DNA of 64,000 nt from contig CBDCXJ010000044.1 in the NCBI GenBank assembly GCA_965223695.1, forward strand, positions 105,936-169,935. Reading direction: 5' to 3'. Source of the stretch: JAUVPB01 sp965223695. Its GTDB lineage: Bacteria; Actinomycetota; Thermoleophilia; Gaiellales; Gaiellaceae. Made by a program: the position numbers and the translations under genes. Positions 1 through 8,524 of this stretch are shown here, piece after piece (within the stretch, counting starts at the first letter, position 1; every line of letters begins with the position of its first letter). The notes below the pieces were generated by a model, which saw only the letters and a program-made list of their open reading frames with translations, did no database searches and had not been told where the DNA came from.

Positions 1-879
1 GCGCATTACGAGGAGAGTGTGGAGTCGGCGAGCGCATTTCTCGACGGGGCGAGAGAGCTTCTTGGCAACGACCCGTGGGCGTTCGATGCGATTGGACGCC
101 GGCTCGCGTCGGTGCCAGGCGAGATGGCGGCGAAATCCGGCGTCGACGCCGCGTTGCACGACCTCTGCGGGAAGCTCGCAGGCGTGGCAGCCTGGCGGTT
201 GCTCGGCCACGACCGGCTCGGGCCGCCGAGCTCGTGGACGGTCTGGCTCGGTGATCCCGATGACATGGCTACGCGGGCCGCTGAGGCCGCGCCACGCTTC
301 GTGCGCCTCAAGCTGAAGCTGGGTGGGCGCGACGGCCTCGACGTCGATCGCGTGCGAGCGGTCAGCGAGGCCACCGACCGACCGCTGATGGTCGACATCA
401 ACGAGTACTGGACGCTCGACGAGGCGCTCGACTCCGTTCCTCAGCTGGCCGAGCTGGGCGTCGAGTACGTCGAGCAGCCTCTTCCAGCCGGCGACGAGGG
501 CGGCGTGGCGCTCAAAGAGGCGTCGCCACTCCCTATCTACCTCGACGAGGACTGTCACACGCTCGGCGACGTTGCCTCCTGTGCCGAGCGGGCCCATGGC
601 GTGAACCTCAAGCTCGCGAAAAGCGGCGGAATCCGCGAGGCCTGTCGCATGGCGCACGCAGCGCGCGCGCTCGGTCTTGGGGTGATGCTGGGATGCATGA
701 TCGAGACGGGGCTCGGCATCGCCGCCGGCTGCCAGGTCGCACCGCTCTGCGACTACGTCGACCTCGACGGAAATCTGCTGCTTGCAGAGGACCCCTGGAG
801 CGGGGTCGACTTCGTCGACGGCGTCCAGCAACCGTCAGAGGCGCCGGGGCTCGGCGTCGCGCAGCGCGAGGCGAGCTAG
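1..879 (+). CDS. Enolase-superfamily epimerase (dipeptide epimerase / DgcA-like), 5' truncated
   Basis: The reading frame is open from base 1, so the N-terminal capping domain is cut by the window edge; 292 residues remain. The barrel carries the marks of the L-Ala-D/L-Glu epimerase branch of the enolase superfamily: a K-x-K pair (visible residues 104 and 106), metal ligands in VDIN (D132), YVEQP (E158) and LDED (about D182-D184), and a second catalytic Lys in NLKLAKSGG (K207). The family racemises a carbon next to a carboxylate; substrates include L-Ala-D-Glu and, for DgcA proteins, N-acetyl-D-glutamate. The stop codon directly abuts the GTG of the DUF1611 gene, and three more genes follow with overlaps, so this belongs to one operon. 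Substrate is inferred from context, not read from the sequence. Confidence 0.85.
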   Translation, partial: AHYEESVESASAFLDGARELLGNDPWAFDAIGRRLASVPGEMAAKSGVDAALHDLCGKLAGVAAWRLLGHDRLGPPSSWTVWLGDPDDMATRAAEAAPRFVRLKLKLGGRDGLDVDRVRAVSEATDRPLMVDINEYWTLDEALDSVPQLAELGVEYVEQPLPAGDEGGVALKEASPLPIYLDEDCHTLGDVASCAERAHGVNLKLAKSGGIREACRMAHAARALGLGVMLGCMIETGLGIAAGCQVAPLCDYVDLDGNLLLAEDPWSGVDFVDGVQQPSEAPGLGVAQREAS

Positions 880-1926
880 GTGAAGAAGTACGTGATCCTG
901 GCCGAGGGCTACCTGGCCGATCCGCACCACGGCAAGACGACCCGGGGCGTCGTCAGCTACGGGCAGGACGAGGTCGTCGCGATCGTCGATGCGAGCTACG
1001 ACGGATCCGACTTCCAGGGCATCCCGGTGCACGACGACCTCGCTGGTGCCCTCACGCACGGGCCGGACACCGCGATCATCGGTGTTGCGCCAACGGGCGG
1101 GAGGCTGCCGCCGCAGTTCCGGGCCCAGGTCATCGAGGCGCTCGAGTGCGGCCTCGACGTCGAAGCCGGCATGCACGAGTTCCTGGCCGATGACGATGAG
1201 CTGAGCGCCCTCGCCGCGACGCACCAGGTGGAGCTCCGCGACCTCCGTCGCCCGCCTGAGGGGATTGGCGTGCCGAGCGGTGCCAACCTGCAGGACGAGG
1301 CCGACGTCGTGCTCACCGTCGGCTCGGACTGCGCGATCGGCAAGATGACGATCGCGCTCGAGCTCCACGCCGAGTCGCTGCGGCAGGGTCTGAAATCGGT
1401 ATTCGTCCCGACCGGGCAGACAGGGATCGCAATCGCCGGCTGGGGGATAGCCGTCGACGCCGTCGTCGCCGACTACATCGCCGGCGCCGCCGAGCATCTC
1501 GTCGTCGAGGGAGCAAAGCGGGGCGACCTGCTCTGGATCGAGGGGCAGGGCTCGCTCATCCACCCGCTCTACTCCGGCGTCACGCTGGGCCTCTACCACG
1601 GAGCCATGCCGCACCAGCTCGTGCTCTGCCACCGGGCAGGCGACATCCACATCGACACCCGACCCGAGCACCCGATCCCGTCGCTGAGCGAGCTGATCGA
1701 GATCTACGAACGAGCCTCGCTGCCGGCACGTCGGGCGAGGGTCAGCGCGGTCGTGCTTAACACGTCGTTGCTCGACGAGCACGACGCGCGCAAAGCGCTC
1801 GAGGCAGCCCAGGCCGAGACAGGGCTCGTCGCCGGCGATCCCGTGCGCTTCGGCAGCGAGGGCGTCGCCGCGGCCGTCGCCGAGGCCGCGACGGCTCGCC
1901 GGGCTCGCGCGAGCCGCTCGACGTGA
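880..1926 (+). CDS. DUF1611 family protein (DgcN-like)
   Basis: A 348-residue protein with a Rossmann-like N-terminal half (about 1-120) and a P-loop-type C-terminal half, marked by GSDCAIGKMT at residues 148-157, the family signature. DUF1611 members paired with an enolase-superfamily racemase have been described as DgcN, an N-acetyltransferase of D-glutamate, acting with DgcA. That pairing is exactly what is seen here, since the epimerase gene ends one base before this GTG start. The last bases overlap the next start (GTGA), indicating translational coupling to the aminopeptidase gene. The family call is firm; the acetyltransferase role is inferred. Confidence 0.8.
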   Translation: MKKYVILAEGYLADPHHGKTTRGVVSYGQDEVVAIVDASYDGSDFQGIPVHDDLAGALTHGPDTAIIGVAPTGGRLPPQFRAQVIEALECGLDVEAGMHEFLADDDELSALAATHQVELRDLRRPPEGIGVPSGANLQDEADVVLTVGSDCAIGKMTIALELHAESLRQGLKSVFVPTGQTGIAIAGWGIAVDAVVADYIAGAAEHLVVEGAKRGDLLWIEGQGSLIHPLYSGVTLGLYHGAMPHQLVLCHRAGDIHIDTRPEHPIPSLSELIEIYERASLPARRARVSAVVLNTSLLDEHDARKALEAAQAETGLVAGDPVRFGSEGVAAAVAEAATARRARASRST

Positions 1927-3023
1927 TCGACAGCCGCGCCGAGCGCCTCGCGAGGCTCGTCAGCGACTACTCGCTCGGGCTACGCGACGGCGACGTCTTC
2001 AGGATCGACGGCGCCCACGAGTCCCTCGCCCTCGGCGTCCCGATCTATGAACGCGCACTCGCCGCCGGCGCACATCCCTACACGCAAATCAAGGTGGAAG
2101 GAGCCGCCGAGCAGCTCCTCAAGGTGGGAACCGATGAGCAGCTGACCTATATCGGGTCGACTGCGGCTCCTGAGCTCGAAGAGCTCGATGCACTCTTGAC
2201 GATCTGGTCGGATCTGAATACACGCGAGCTGAGCGGCGTCGACCCGGCCCGGCAGAAGCTGATGCTCGACGCGCGGCAAGAGCTCTCTAAGCGACGCACC
2301 GAGCGAATCTTCTCGGGCGAGCTCCGCTGGTGCGGAGCCCTGTTCCCAACGCAGGCGCACGCCCAGGACGCGGGGATGTCCCTGCGCGCCTACGAGGAGT
2401 TTGTCTACGGCGCCTGCCACGTCCTCGAGGACGAAGATGCGGCGGCCCACTGGCGTGCCACCGCGGCCGCGTTGAAAGCGCGTGCGAGCGAGCTCGATGC
2501 CGTGAGCGAGCTACACATTCAGGGTCCCGATACCGACCTCAGGGTCGGCGTTGCAGGCCGCACCTGGATCGCCGCCGACGGCCGGCTCAACATGCCCGAC
2601 GGAGAGGTGTTCACGAGCCCGCTCGAGGACCAGACGAACGGCGAGATCCGCTACACGTTCCCCGCCAGCTTCCAGGGTCGCGAGGTCGAGGACGTTCGCC
2701 TCAGATTCGAGAAGGGGCGCGTGGTCGACGCGGAAGCCGCGCGCGGAAGCGCCTACCTCGAGACGGTGCTCGAGCTCGAGGGGGCCGACATCCTTGGCGA
2801 GGTGGCGTTCGGGCTCAACTACGAGATCGACCGTTTCACGCACAACATCCTCTTCGACGAGAAGATCGGGGGCACCATGCATCTCGCCCTCGGCGCGAGC
2901 TTCCCGATGACCGGCGGCCTCAACTCAGCTCCGATCCACTGGGACATGATTTGCGACCTTCGCGAGGACGGCGAGGTGTACGCGGACGGCGAGCTGATCT
3001 GGCGGGCGGGGCACTTCCTCTGA
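1923..3023 (+). CDS. M29 family aminopeptidase (first copy)
   Basis: A 366-residue M29 metallo-aminopeptidase (AmpS / aminopeptidase T group), of typical length. Metal and catalytic residues are in place: NMPDGE (E228), GEVAFGLN (E293), MHLALG (H320), HWDMICD (H339 and D341). These enzymes release N-terminal residues from peptides using two metal ions and act in the cytoplasm; no signal peptide is seen. The GTG start overlaps the DUF1611 stop by four bases. A clearly related gene follows at once, so the operon has a tandem pair that may divide labour between substrates. Together with the upstream epimerase it could degrade epimerised dipeptides; this is inference. Confidence 0.88.
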   Translation: MIDSRAERLARLVSDYSLGLRDGDVFRIDGAHESLALGVPIYERALAAGAHPYTQIKVEGAAEQLLKVGTDEQLTYIGSTAAPELEELDALLTIWSDLNTRELSGVDPARQKLMLDARQELSKRRTERIFSGELRWCGALFPTQAHAQDAGMSLRAYEEFVYGACHVLEDEDAAAHWRATAAALKARASELDAVSELHIQGPDTDLRVGVAGRTWIAADGRLNMPDGEVFTSPLEDQTNGEIRYTFPASFQGREVEDVRLRFEKGRVVDAEAARGSAYLETVLELEGADILGEVAFGLNYEIDRFTHNILFDEKIGGTMHLALGASFPMTGGLNSAPIHWDMICDLREDGEVYADGELIWRAGHFL

Positions 3024-4147
3024 TGGACGCGCGACTCGCACGCATGGCAGACGTGCTCGTCGACTACTCGCTCGGCGTCGAGGGTGGCGATACCGTGCTA
3101 GTCAGTGGCCCGCTCGCGGCGGCCTCCTTCGCGCTGGCGGTGCAGGAGCGTGTGCTGGCGGCAGGTGGCCACGCACAGCTGCGGCTGCAGTCCGAGGAGC
3201 TCGAGGAGGCACTCGTTCGATGCGGCACGACGGCCCAGCTGGAATGGGTCAACCCGACCACGCGCCGGCTTTATGAAACCGTCGACTGCGGCGTGTTTCT
3301 CCTTGCGCCTGCCAATACGCGCGCGCTCACGGGGACCGCGGCCGAAGCCAACGCCGCGCGCCGGCGCGCCCAACACGAGCTGCGTGAGCTGCTCGAGTCG
3401 CGCGAGCAAGCAGGTGAGTTGCGGACGGTGGTGACGGCGGTGCCGACCCACGCCCTTGCTCAGGAGGCCGACATGTCGCTGCGCGACTACACCGATCTCG
3501 TCGTGGCGGCGGGCTGGCTAGACGACGACGACGCGGTTGGCGCGTGGCGGGCCTTCAGCGAACGAGGAGCGAGACTCGCGGCCCGGCTGGGCCAAGGCAC
3601 GACCGTGCGCGTCGAGGCAGATCGCACCGACATCACGCTCGACGTTGCCGGGCGCACCTGGGTCGCCGCCGACGGCAAGCAGAACTTTCCCGACGGCGAG
3701 GTCTACACGGCGCCGCATGAAGGCGCGACCCAGGGGCGGATCAGGTTCCCGCACGCGACGATCATCGAGGGACGGCGGATCGAAGGCGTCGAGTTGACCT
3801 TCGTCGATGGCACGGTCACTGAGGCCCGCGCCGATCGGGGTGACGCCGACCTGCAGGCTTTGCTCGACACCGACGAGGGAGCTCGTCGGGTCGGTGAGCT
3901 CGCGATCGGGCTCAACGGGCGGATCGAGCGCTTCACGGGGGAGCCGCTCTTTGACGAGAAGATCGCCGGAACCGTGCATCTGGCGCTCGGCGCAGCCTAC
4001 CCTGAATGTGGAGGAACGAACGTCTCCGCACTGCACTGGGACCTGGTCTGTGACCTGCGCGAGCAGGGCCGAGTTCACCTCGACGGCGAGGTCGTGTACG
4101 AGCACGGGAAGTTCGTCGCGGAGTGGCCTCGAGCGGACGTGGCGTGA
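3023..4147 (+). CDS. M29 family aminopeptidase (second copy)
   Basis: A 374-residue paralogue of the preceding protein. The frame is open further upstream, but ATG at 3023 shares one base with the preceding TGA (TGATG) and begins the conserved protein (MDARLARMADVLVDYSLG, matching the start of the first copy). It keeps the M29 residues: NFPDGEVYT, GELAIGLNG, VHLALG and HWDLVCDLR. The two copies share the domain layout but have diverged, particularly over residues 40-170, which suggests an old duplication with different specificities. It is the last gene of the four-gene operon; rnz follows after 23 bases with its own promoter. Confidence 0.87.
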   Translation: MDARLARMADVLVDYSLGVEGGDTVLVSGPLAAASFALAVQERVLAAGGHAQLRLQSEELEEALVRCGTTAQLEWVNPTTRRLYETVDCGVFLLAPANTRALTGTAAEANAARRRAQHELRELLESREQAGELRTVVTAVPTHALAQEADMSLRDYTDLVVAAGWLDDDDAVGAWRAFSERGARLAARLGQGTTVRVEADRTDITLDVAGRTWVAADGKQNFPDGEVYTAPHEGATQGRIRFPHATIIEGRRIEGVELTFVDGTVTEARADRGDADLQALLDTDEGARRVGELAIGLNGRIERFTGEPLFDEKIAGTVHLALGAAYPECGGTNVSALHWDLVCDLREQGRVHLDGEVVYEHGKFVAEWPRADVA

Positions 4148-4158
4148 AGCGCGAGACA

Positions 4159-4164
4159 TAGAAT
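4159..4164 (+). promoter_or_regulatory. -10 hexamer TAGAAT of rnz
   Basis: TAGAAT lies 6 nt before the GTG of rnz and no Shine-Dalgarno is present, so the transcript is probably leaderless. No clear -35 was found. Confidence 0.5.
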
Positions 4165-4170
4165 CGACGC

Positions 4171-5163
4171 GTGGAGCTCGATGTCGTCTTCGTCGGCACG
4201 TCGGGCTCTGTTCCTACCGCCCGACGTGGTGCGCCCGCGATCCTCGTGCGTCGGGGCGGCGATCGATTCCTCGTCGACTGCGGCGAGGGAACCCAGCGTC
4301 AGCTTCTTCGCTCGACGGTCGGCCTCGTCGACGTCCCCGACATCCTGCTCACGCACTTCCATGCCGACCACTTCCTCGGCTTGCCCGGGCTGCTAAAGAC
4401 GCTCGCCCTGCGTGGTCGTGAGACGCCGCTGACCGTGGCGGGGCCGGGCGGGCTCCGCGATCACTTTCACGCCCTGCGGCGTGTCATCGGCAACCTGCCA
4501 TTCGAGCTCACGCTCGTCGAGCTCGACGCGGGCGACATCCTCGAGCGCGGCAAGTGCCGCGTCGAGGTGTTCGCCGTCGAGCATGGCGTCGACGCGGTGG
4601 GCTACGCCTTCGTCGAGGACGCCCGGCCGGGGCGGTTCGATGTGGAGGCCGCCCGCGCGATGGGGGTTCCGGAGGGTCGGGCATGGGGCCGGCTCCAGGC
4701 CGGCGAGACGGTCGAGCTCGACGATGGTCGAACTGTCGTGCCGGCAGACGTGCTCGCCGAGACGCGGCCCGGCCGGCGCGTTGTCATTACCGGCGACACC
4801 CGACCGGTGCGCTCTGTCATCGAAGCCGCCAACGAGGCCCAGCTGCTCGTCCACGACGGCACCTTCAGCGAGGAAGAGGCCGAACGAGCAGTGGCGACGG
4901 GTCATTCGACGGCGCGCGAGGCCGCCGAGATCGCGCGTTTCGCCGGCGTCGAGCTGCTTGCCCTCGTCCATCTCTCGTCGCGTTATGGGGGATCGGAGAT
5001 CGCCAGCGAGGCGCGGGAGGTCTTCGAGAACACCGTGGTGCCGCGCGACTTCGACCTGATCCAGGTGCCCTACCCGGAGCGCGGTAGCCCGATTCTGCAC
5101 CGGCGCGCAGCCCGCGCCGAGGGCGCGCGGGGAGCTGAACCAGTGCCCGCCGGCGGCACCTAG
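4171..5163 (+). CDS. rnz: Ribonuclease Z
   Basis: A 330-residue metallo-beta-lactamase-fold RNase, close to the usual short-form length. It matures tRNA 3' ends by cutting after the discriminator base; this matters here because the tRNA in this window lacks an encoded CCA. The zinc motif HFHADH is at residues 62-67, the fold starts with FVGTSGSVPTARR, and the later ligands are in ITGDTRP and the LVHLSSRY segment. The GTG start follows a TAGAAT -10 by 6 nt. It stands as its own unit between the peptidase operon and the polysaccharide cluster. Arylsulfatase-like relatives share the fold, but the motif spacing favours RNase Z. Confidence 0.9.
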   Translation: MELDVVFVGTSGSVPTARRGAPAILVRRGGDRFLVDCGEGTQRQLLRSTVGLVDVPDILLTHFHADHFLGLPGLLKTLALRGRETPLTVAGPGGLRDHFHALRRVIGNLPFELTLVELDAGDILERGKCRVEVFAVEHGVDAVGYAFVEDARPGRFDVEAARAMGVPEGRAWGRLQAGETVELDDGRTVVPADVLAETRPGRRVVITGDTRPVRSVIEAANEAQLLVHDGTFSEEEAERAVATGHSTAREAAEIARFAGVELLALVHLSSRYGGSEIASEAREVFENTVVPRDFDLIQVPYPERGSPILHRRAARAEGARGAEPVPAGGT

Positions 5164-5369
5164 ACGGGCCACGGCGCTCCGAACCACCCTTTCGAGGGTT
5201 CTCGGTACCGCTTTTGGTCAAAGTACGTCACACTTCCGAGGGACGCACCACCTGCGGAACCGGCGTCTGCGGCACCGGGCACTGGCGAGATCTGCGGCAC
5301 CGAGAGCATGACCGAACCCACCCACAACATCGATCTGGCTGCGAGCATGGCCGTAGCCCGGCGCGCCTA

Positions 5370-6329
5370 GTGGCGAAGTACGTCGTTACAGGCTGCGCGG
5401 GTTTCATCGGCTCGCACCTCGCCGAGGCGCTGATCGAGCGCGGCGACGACGTTGTCGGTGTCGACAACTTCAGCGCCTACTACGAGAGAAGCCTCAAGGA
5501 GCACAATCTGGCCCGCCTTCGTGACGAGAATGCCTTTACGCTGGCCGAGCTCGATCTCGCTGTCGACTCGCTTGACGCGGTCGCGGGCTCCGCCGACGGG
5601 ATCTTCCATCTCGCCGCACAGCCAGGCGTTCGTGCCAGCTGGGGCCAGGAGTTCGACCCCTATGTGCGCGACAACGTGCTCGCAACCCAGCGAATCTTCG
5701 AGCAGGCCTGCCGAAACGATCTACGCGTCGTCTGGGCCTCCTCGTCCTCGGTCTACGGCAACGCGGCGGCCTACCCCACGCACGAGGACATGGCCCCGCA
5801 GCCGATCTCGCCCTACGGTGTCACGAAGCTCACCTGCGAGCAGCTGAGCTCGGCCTACCGCGACGCGCTCGAGCTCGACGCCGTCGCAATGCGCTACTTC
5901 ACCGTCTACGGGCCGAGGCAGCGTCCCGACATGGCTTTCACGCGGATCGCGCAGTCGCTCGTCCAGAGCGGCGCGTTCACGCTCTATGGCACCGGCGAGC
6001 AATCGCGCGACGTCACCTACGTCTCGGATGCGGTCAGCGCCACGATGCTCGCGATGGAGCACGCACAAAGCGGCGCTGTCTTCAACGTTGGCGGCGGCGA
6101 CGAGGTGACCCTACATCGCGTAATCGAGTTGTTCGAAGAGGCGAGCGGCGCATCGCTGACCATCGCCTCTGCGCCGAGCGCGAACGGCGATGCCCGCCGG
6201 ACGTCGGCCGACACGACGCGCGCGCGCACCGAGCTCGGCTGGGAGCCGGCGGTGTCAATGTGCGACGGAGTTCGCGCCCAGCTCGAGTGGATCACGCGAG
6301 CACCGAGCCTCGGCGAGCTCGTCGGCTAG
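5370..6329 (+). CDS. NAD-dependent nucleotide-sugar epimerase (UDP-glucose/glucuronate 4-epimerase group)
   Basis: A 319-residue extended SDR. The frame is open upstream, but GTG at 5370 starts the fold (MAKYVVTGCAGFIGSHLAE) and leaves the NAD motif G-x-x-G-x-x-G at residues 8-14. The catalytic pair is Y149 and K153 in SPYGVTK, after SSSSVYG. The segments YFTVYGPRQRPDMA and FNVGGG are typical of 4-epimerases making UDP-galactose or UDP-galacturonate type sugars. It opens the exopolysaccharide cluster and probably supplies a sugar donor. About 200 bases of non-coding DNA precede it, without a clear promoter. The exact sugar cannot be told from sequence. Confidence 0.85.
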   Translation: MAKYVVTGCAGFIGSHLAEALIERGDDVVGVDNFSAYYERSLKEHNLARLRDENAFTLAELDLAVDSLDAVAGSADGIFHLAAQPGVRASWGQEFDPYVRDNVLATQRIFEQACRNDLRVVWASSSSVYGNAAAYPTHEDMAPQPISPYGVTKLTCEQLSSAYRDALELDAVAMRYFTVYGPRQRPDMAFTRIAQSLVQSGAFTLYGTGEQSRDVTYVSDAVSATMLAMEHAQSGAVFNVGGGDEVTLHRVIELFEEASGASLTIASAPSANGDARRTSADTTRARTELGWEPAVSMCDGVRAQLEWITRAPSLGELVG

Positions 6330-6503
6330 ATGGGGCCAGCCCGAAACCCACGAAATCGCAGAATCAACCACCTTGATCGTCTAATAGGTGCTTCCCGGGC
6401 GCGCGAGACTCCATACACTGAAGACCCGCATGCCCGGCGCGGCAGCTGCGGCACGGGGGAAGAATTCCTTGAGCTGCGCTCTTCTGGCGCCGAGTAAGTA
6501 ACC

Positions 6504-7307
6504 ATGGAAGTCCAGGGCTTCATTCCGCTTCTGCGCCGCTGGTGGTGGCTGCTTGTTCTCGGCACTGCCGTGGCGGGCGTCGTGTCGTACGCGATCACGA
6601 CGCGCATCGACCCGACCTACGAGGCCGAAGTCGGTCTGTTGACCGGTCCCATCTCGACCGACGAGGGCACAGTGAGGGCGTCCGGCGCGCTGGCGCGCAC
6701 GTATGCGGAGCTCGCCATAAGCGGGCCGCTCCTCGAGCGAACGGCGGGTCGCCTCGGGCTGACGACGCCAACCGAGGATCTGCGAGAAGCCGTCCGCTCC
6801 TCGTCGAACGAGGTCAGCCGGATCGTCACCATCCGCGTCAAGGACTCGATTCCGCAACGCACGGCGCTCTTCGCCGAGACGCTCGGCCGCGAGCTGATCA
6901 GGCTCAGTGAAGAGGTCTCCGCCGAATCGACGGAGTCGGTCGAAGAGCTGATGCGCCAGGACGAGATCGTGGCGCTGACCAATCGCCAGCAGGCGCTTAT
7001 TCGCCAGGCGGCGACGCGAGTGTTCGGCTCTCCGCTCGCCGGGCAGCTCTCGATCGTCGATCCACCCGAGATCCCGACGACTCAGGTTGCGCCAAAGGTC
7101 GCGCTGCTGACGGCGCTCGCCGCGATCGCAGGCCTGATCGGAGCAGGGCTCCTCGCGCTTCTGCGCGAGTCGGTCCGACGGCCGACCGACTCCTACGGCG
7201 AGCCTGTCACTGACGCCCTCGATGTGCTGCCGGACGACGTCGCCCGTGAGTCGATCCCGACGCGAGTCGTCGTCGAGTCGTTGCCGTCCCGTGAATCGGC
7301 GGACTAG
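6504..7307 (+). CDS. Wzz-type polysaccharide chain-length / export regulator
   Basis: A 267-residue inner-membrane protein with the Wzz layout: short cytoplasmic N-terminus, TM1 at about residues 12-31 (after the Arg-Trp-rich RRWWW), an extracytoplasmic alpha-helical region of about 160 residues, then TM2 at about 197-219 preceded by the proline-rich PPEIPTTQVAPK, the typical pre-TM2 motif. A cytoplasmic tail of about 45 residues follows, with no tyrosine-kinase Walker motif, so this is the regulator half only; no cognate kinase is in the window. ATG 6504 has no obvious Shine-Dalgarno. A TACACT hexamer lies at 6415-6420. The gene converges on the glycosyltransferase 10 bases away. Confidence 0.82.
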   Translation: MEVQGFIPLLRRWWWLLVLGTAVAGVVSYAITTRIDPTYEAEVGLLTGPISTDEGTVRASGALARTYAELAISGPLLERTAGRLGLTTPTEDLREAVRSSSNEVSRIVTIRVKDSIPQRTALFAETLGRELIRLSEEVSAESTESVEELMRQDEIVALTNRQQALIRQAATRVFGSPLAGQLSIVDPPEIPTTQVAPKVALLTALAAIAGLIGAGLLALLRESVRRPTDSYGEPVTDALDVLPDDVARESIPTRVVVESLPSRESAD

Positions 7308-7317
7308 GCGAGCGGCG

Positions 7318-8454
7318 CTAGGCGCGTCGGACGCGTTCCCAGACGGCCTCGCGGCGGCCGGTCGCGAACTGCCAGAGGCCGCGCACGGTGGCGAGATTCG
7401 CACGGCAGAAGTAGTACGGGATGAACAGCAGACGGCTGCGTCGGCCGAGCCGCTCTGCCAGCCAGCCCAGCGCGGCGAGAGCGTAGAACCCCAGCTGCGC
7501 CACGAGCAGAGCGAGCGCCCAGACGTGATCGACTGCGAGCACCGCGTTGCTCGCGAGGGCCGCCAGCATCCACACCGGGACAAGTGGTCGCAGACCCTTG
7601 TGCGAGAGCAACTTGAAGGCGAGCCCCGGCTGGGTGCGAAGCATGCGCGGCAGCAGCTGTACGAGCGCCTGGGCGCGCCCGGTCACGAGGCGCGAGCGGC
7701 GGGTCAGCTCATCGCCGGAGGTCGCCGAGGCACGCTCCAGCGAGACCGCGTTCGGAGCGTAGATAACGCGCCAGCCTGCGCTCGCGGCCATCATCGCCTG
7801 CACGAAGTCCTCGTTCATAGTGCCCTCGGGTGGCGCCGGGAAGGCGTCGCGACGAAACGCGATCATCTCTCCGTTGACGCCGGTGGTCGAGCCGCTCGCG
7901 CTCTCCCAGGCGCGGATCTTTGCCTCGTAGCGCCAGTAGGCGCCCTCGACGGCGTCAAGAGGGCGGCCGCTGCCGTCGTCGATGACCTTCCTGCCTGTCA
8001 CGACGCCAACGGCGGGGTCGGCGAACGGCGTGACGACGGCCCACGCCGAGTCGGCCGGGTAGCGGTTGTTCGCGTCCGAGAAGAGGAGTACTTCGCCGCG
8101 GGCGGCATCGGCACCGCGGTTCATTGCCGCCATCTTTCCGCGTCGCTCCGATTCGTGGATGACGGTCGCGCCGGTGGCCCGGGCCCGCTCAGGGGTTGCG
8201 TCATCGGAGCCGTCAGTGACCACGAGCAGCTCGAGTCTCTCGGCCGGGTAGTCGAGCGCGCGCAGGTTCTCGACGCGCGCTTCGATCTCGGACTCCTCGT
8301 TGAAGGCGAGGACGATCACGCTGAGCGCTGGTGCGAAGCCAGGCTCGGTGCGCAGCGGCCGCGGCCGCGCGTGCGCCAGCAGCGCCGCGACCGCCGGGTA
8401 GCCGACGAACGTATAGGCGAGCGCGGCAAGCGAGATCGCGAGAAGCGCGGTCAT
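7318..8454 (-). CDS. Membrane-associated family 2 glycosyltransferase
   Basis: A 378-residue GT2 enzyme. An N-terminal TM helix (residues 3-28) is followed by the GT-A core: LSVIVLAFNEE, the donor-binding VVTDGSDD, LLFSDANN (DxD-like), the acceptor-site NED in GTMNEDFV and RRSRLVTGRAQAL (in place of QxxRW). Two to three TM helices close the protein (about 290-345). This is the arrangement of processive or polyprenyl-linked sugar transferases that build exopolysaccharide on the cytoplasmic face. It is transcribed against the Wzz gene and divergent from the ligase-like gene. A TAAGGT hexamer 6 nt before the ATG suggests a leaderless transcript. Sugar specificity is unknown. Confidence 0.85.
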   Translation of the reverse strand: MTALLAISLAALAYTFVGYPAVAALLAHARPRPLRTEPGFAPALSVIVLAFNEESEIEARVENLRALDYPAERLELLVVTDGSDDATPERARATGATVIHESERRGKMAAMNRGADAARGEVLLFSDANNRYPADSAWAVVTPFADPAVGVVTGRKVIDDGSGRPLDAVEGAYWRYEAKIRAWESASGSTTGVNGEMIAFRRDAFPAPPEGTMNEDFVQAMMAASAGWRVIYAPNAVSLERASATSGDELTRRSRLVTGRAQALVQLLPRMLRTQPGLAFKLLSHKGLRPLVPVWMLAALASNAVLAVDHVWALALLVAQLGFYALAALGWLAERLGRRSRLLFIPYYFCRANLATVRGLWQFATGRREAVWERVRRA

Positions 8455-8460
8455 GGTCTC

Positions 8461-8466
8461 ACCTTA
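8461..8466 (-). promoter_or_regulatory. -10 hexamer TAAGGT of the GT2 gene
   Basis: Read on the minus strand, TAAGGT ends 6 nt before the ATG at 8454, with no Shine-Dalgarno between them. Confidence 0.4.
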
Positions 8467-8524
8467 CGCCGCTCGAGCAGATCGGCATTCATTCGGACTA
8501 GATCGGCGGCGGGAGGCTAGCCCC

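Noticed and set aside
5164..5369. Extra N-terminal coding region for the sugar epimerase (frame open from 5214)
   Set aside because: The upstream translation has no homology to epimerases and the NAD-binding strand starts at GTG 5370.
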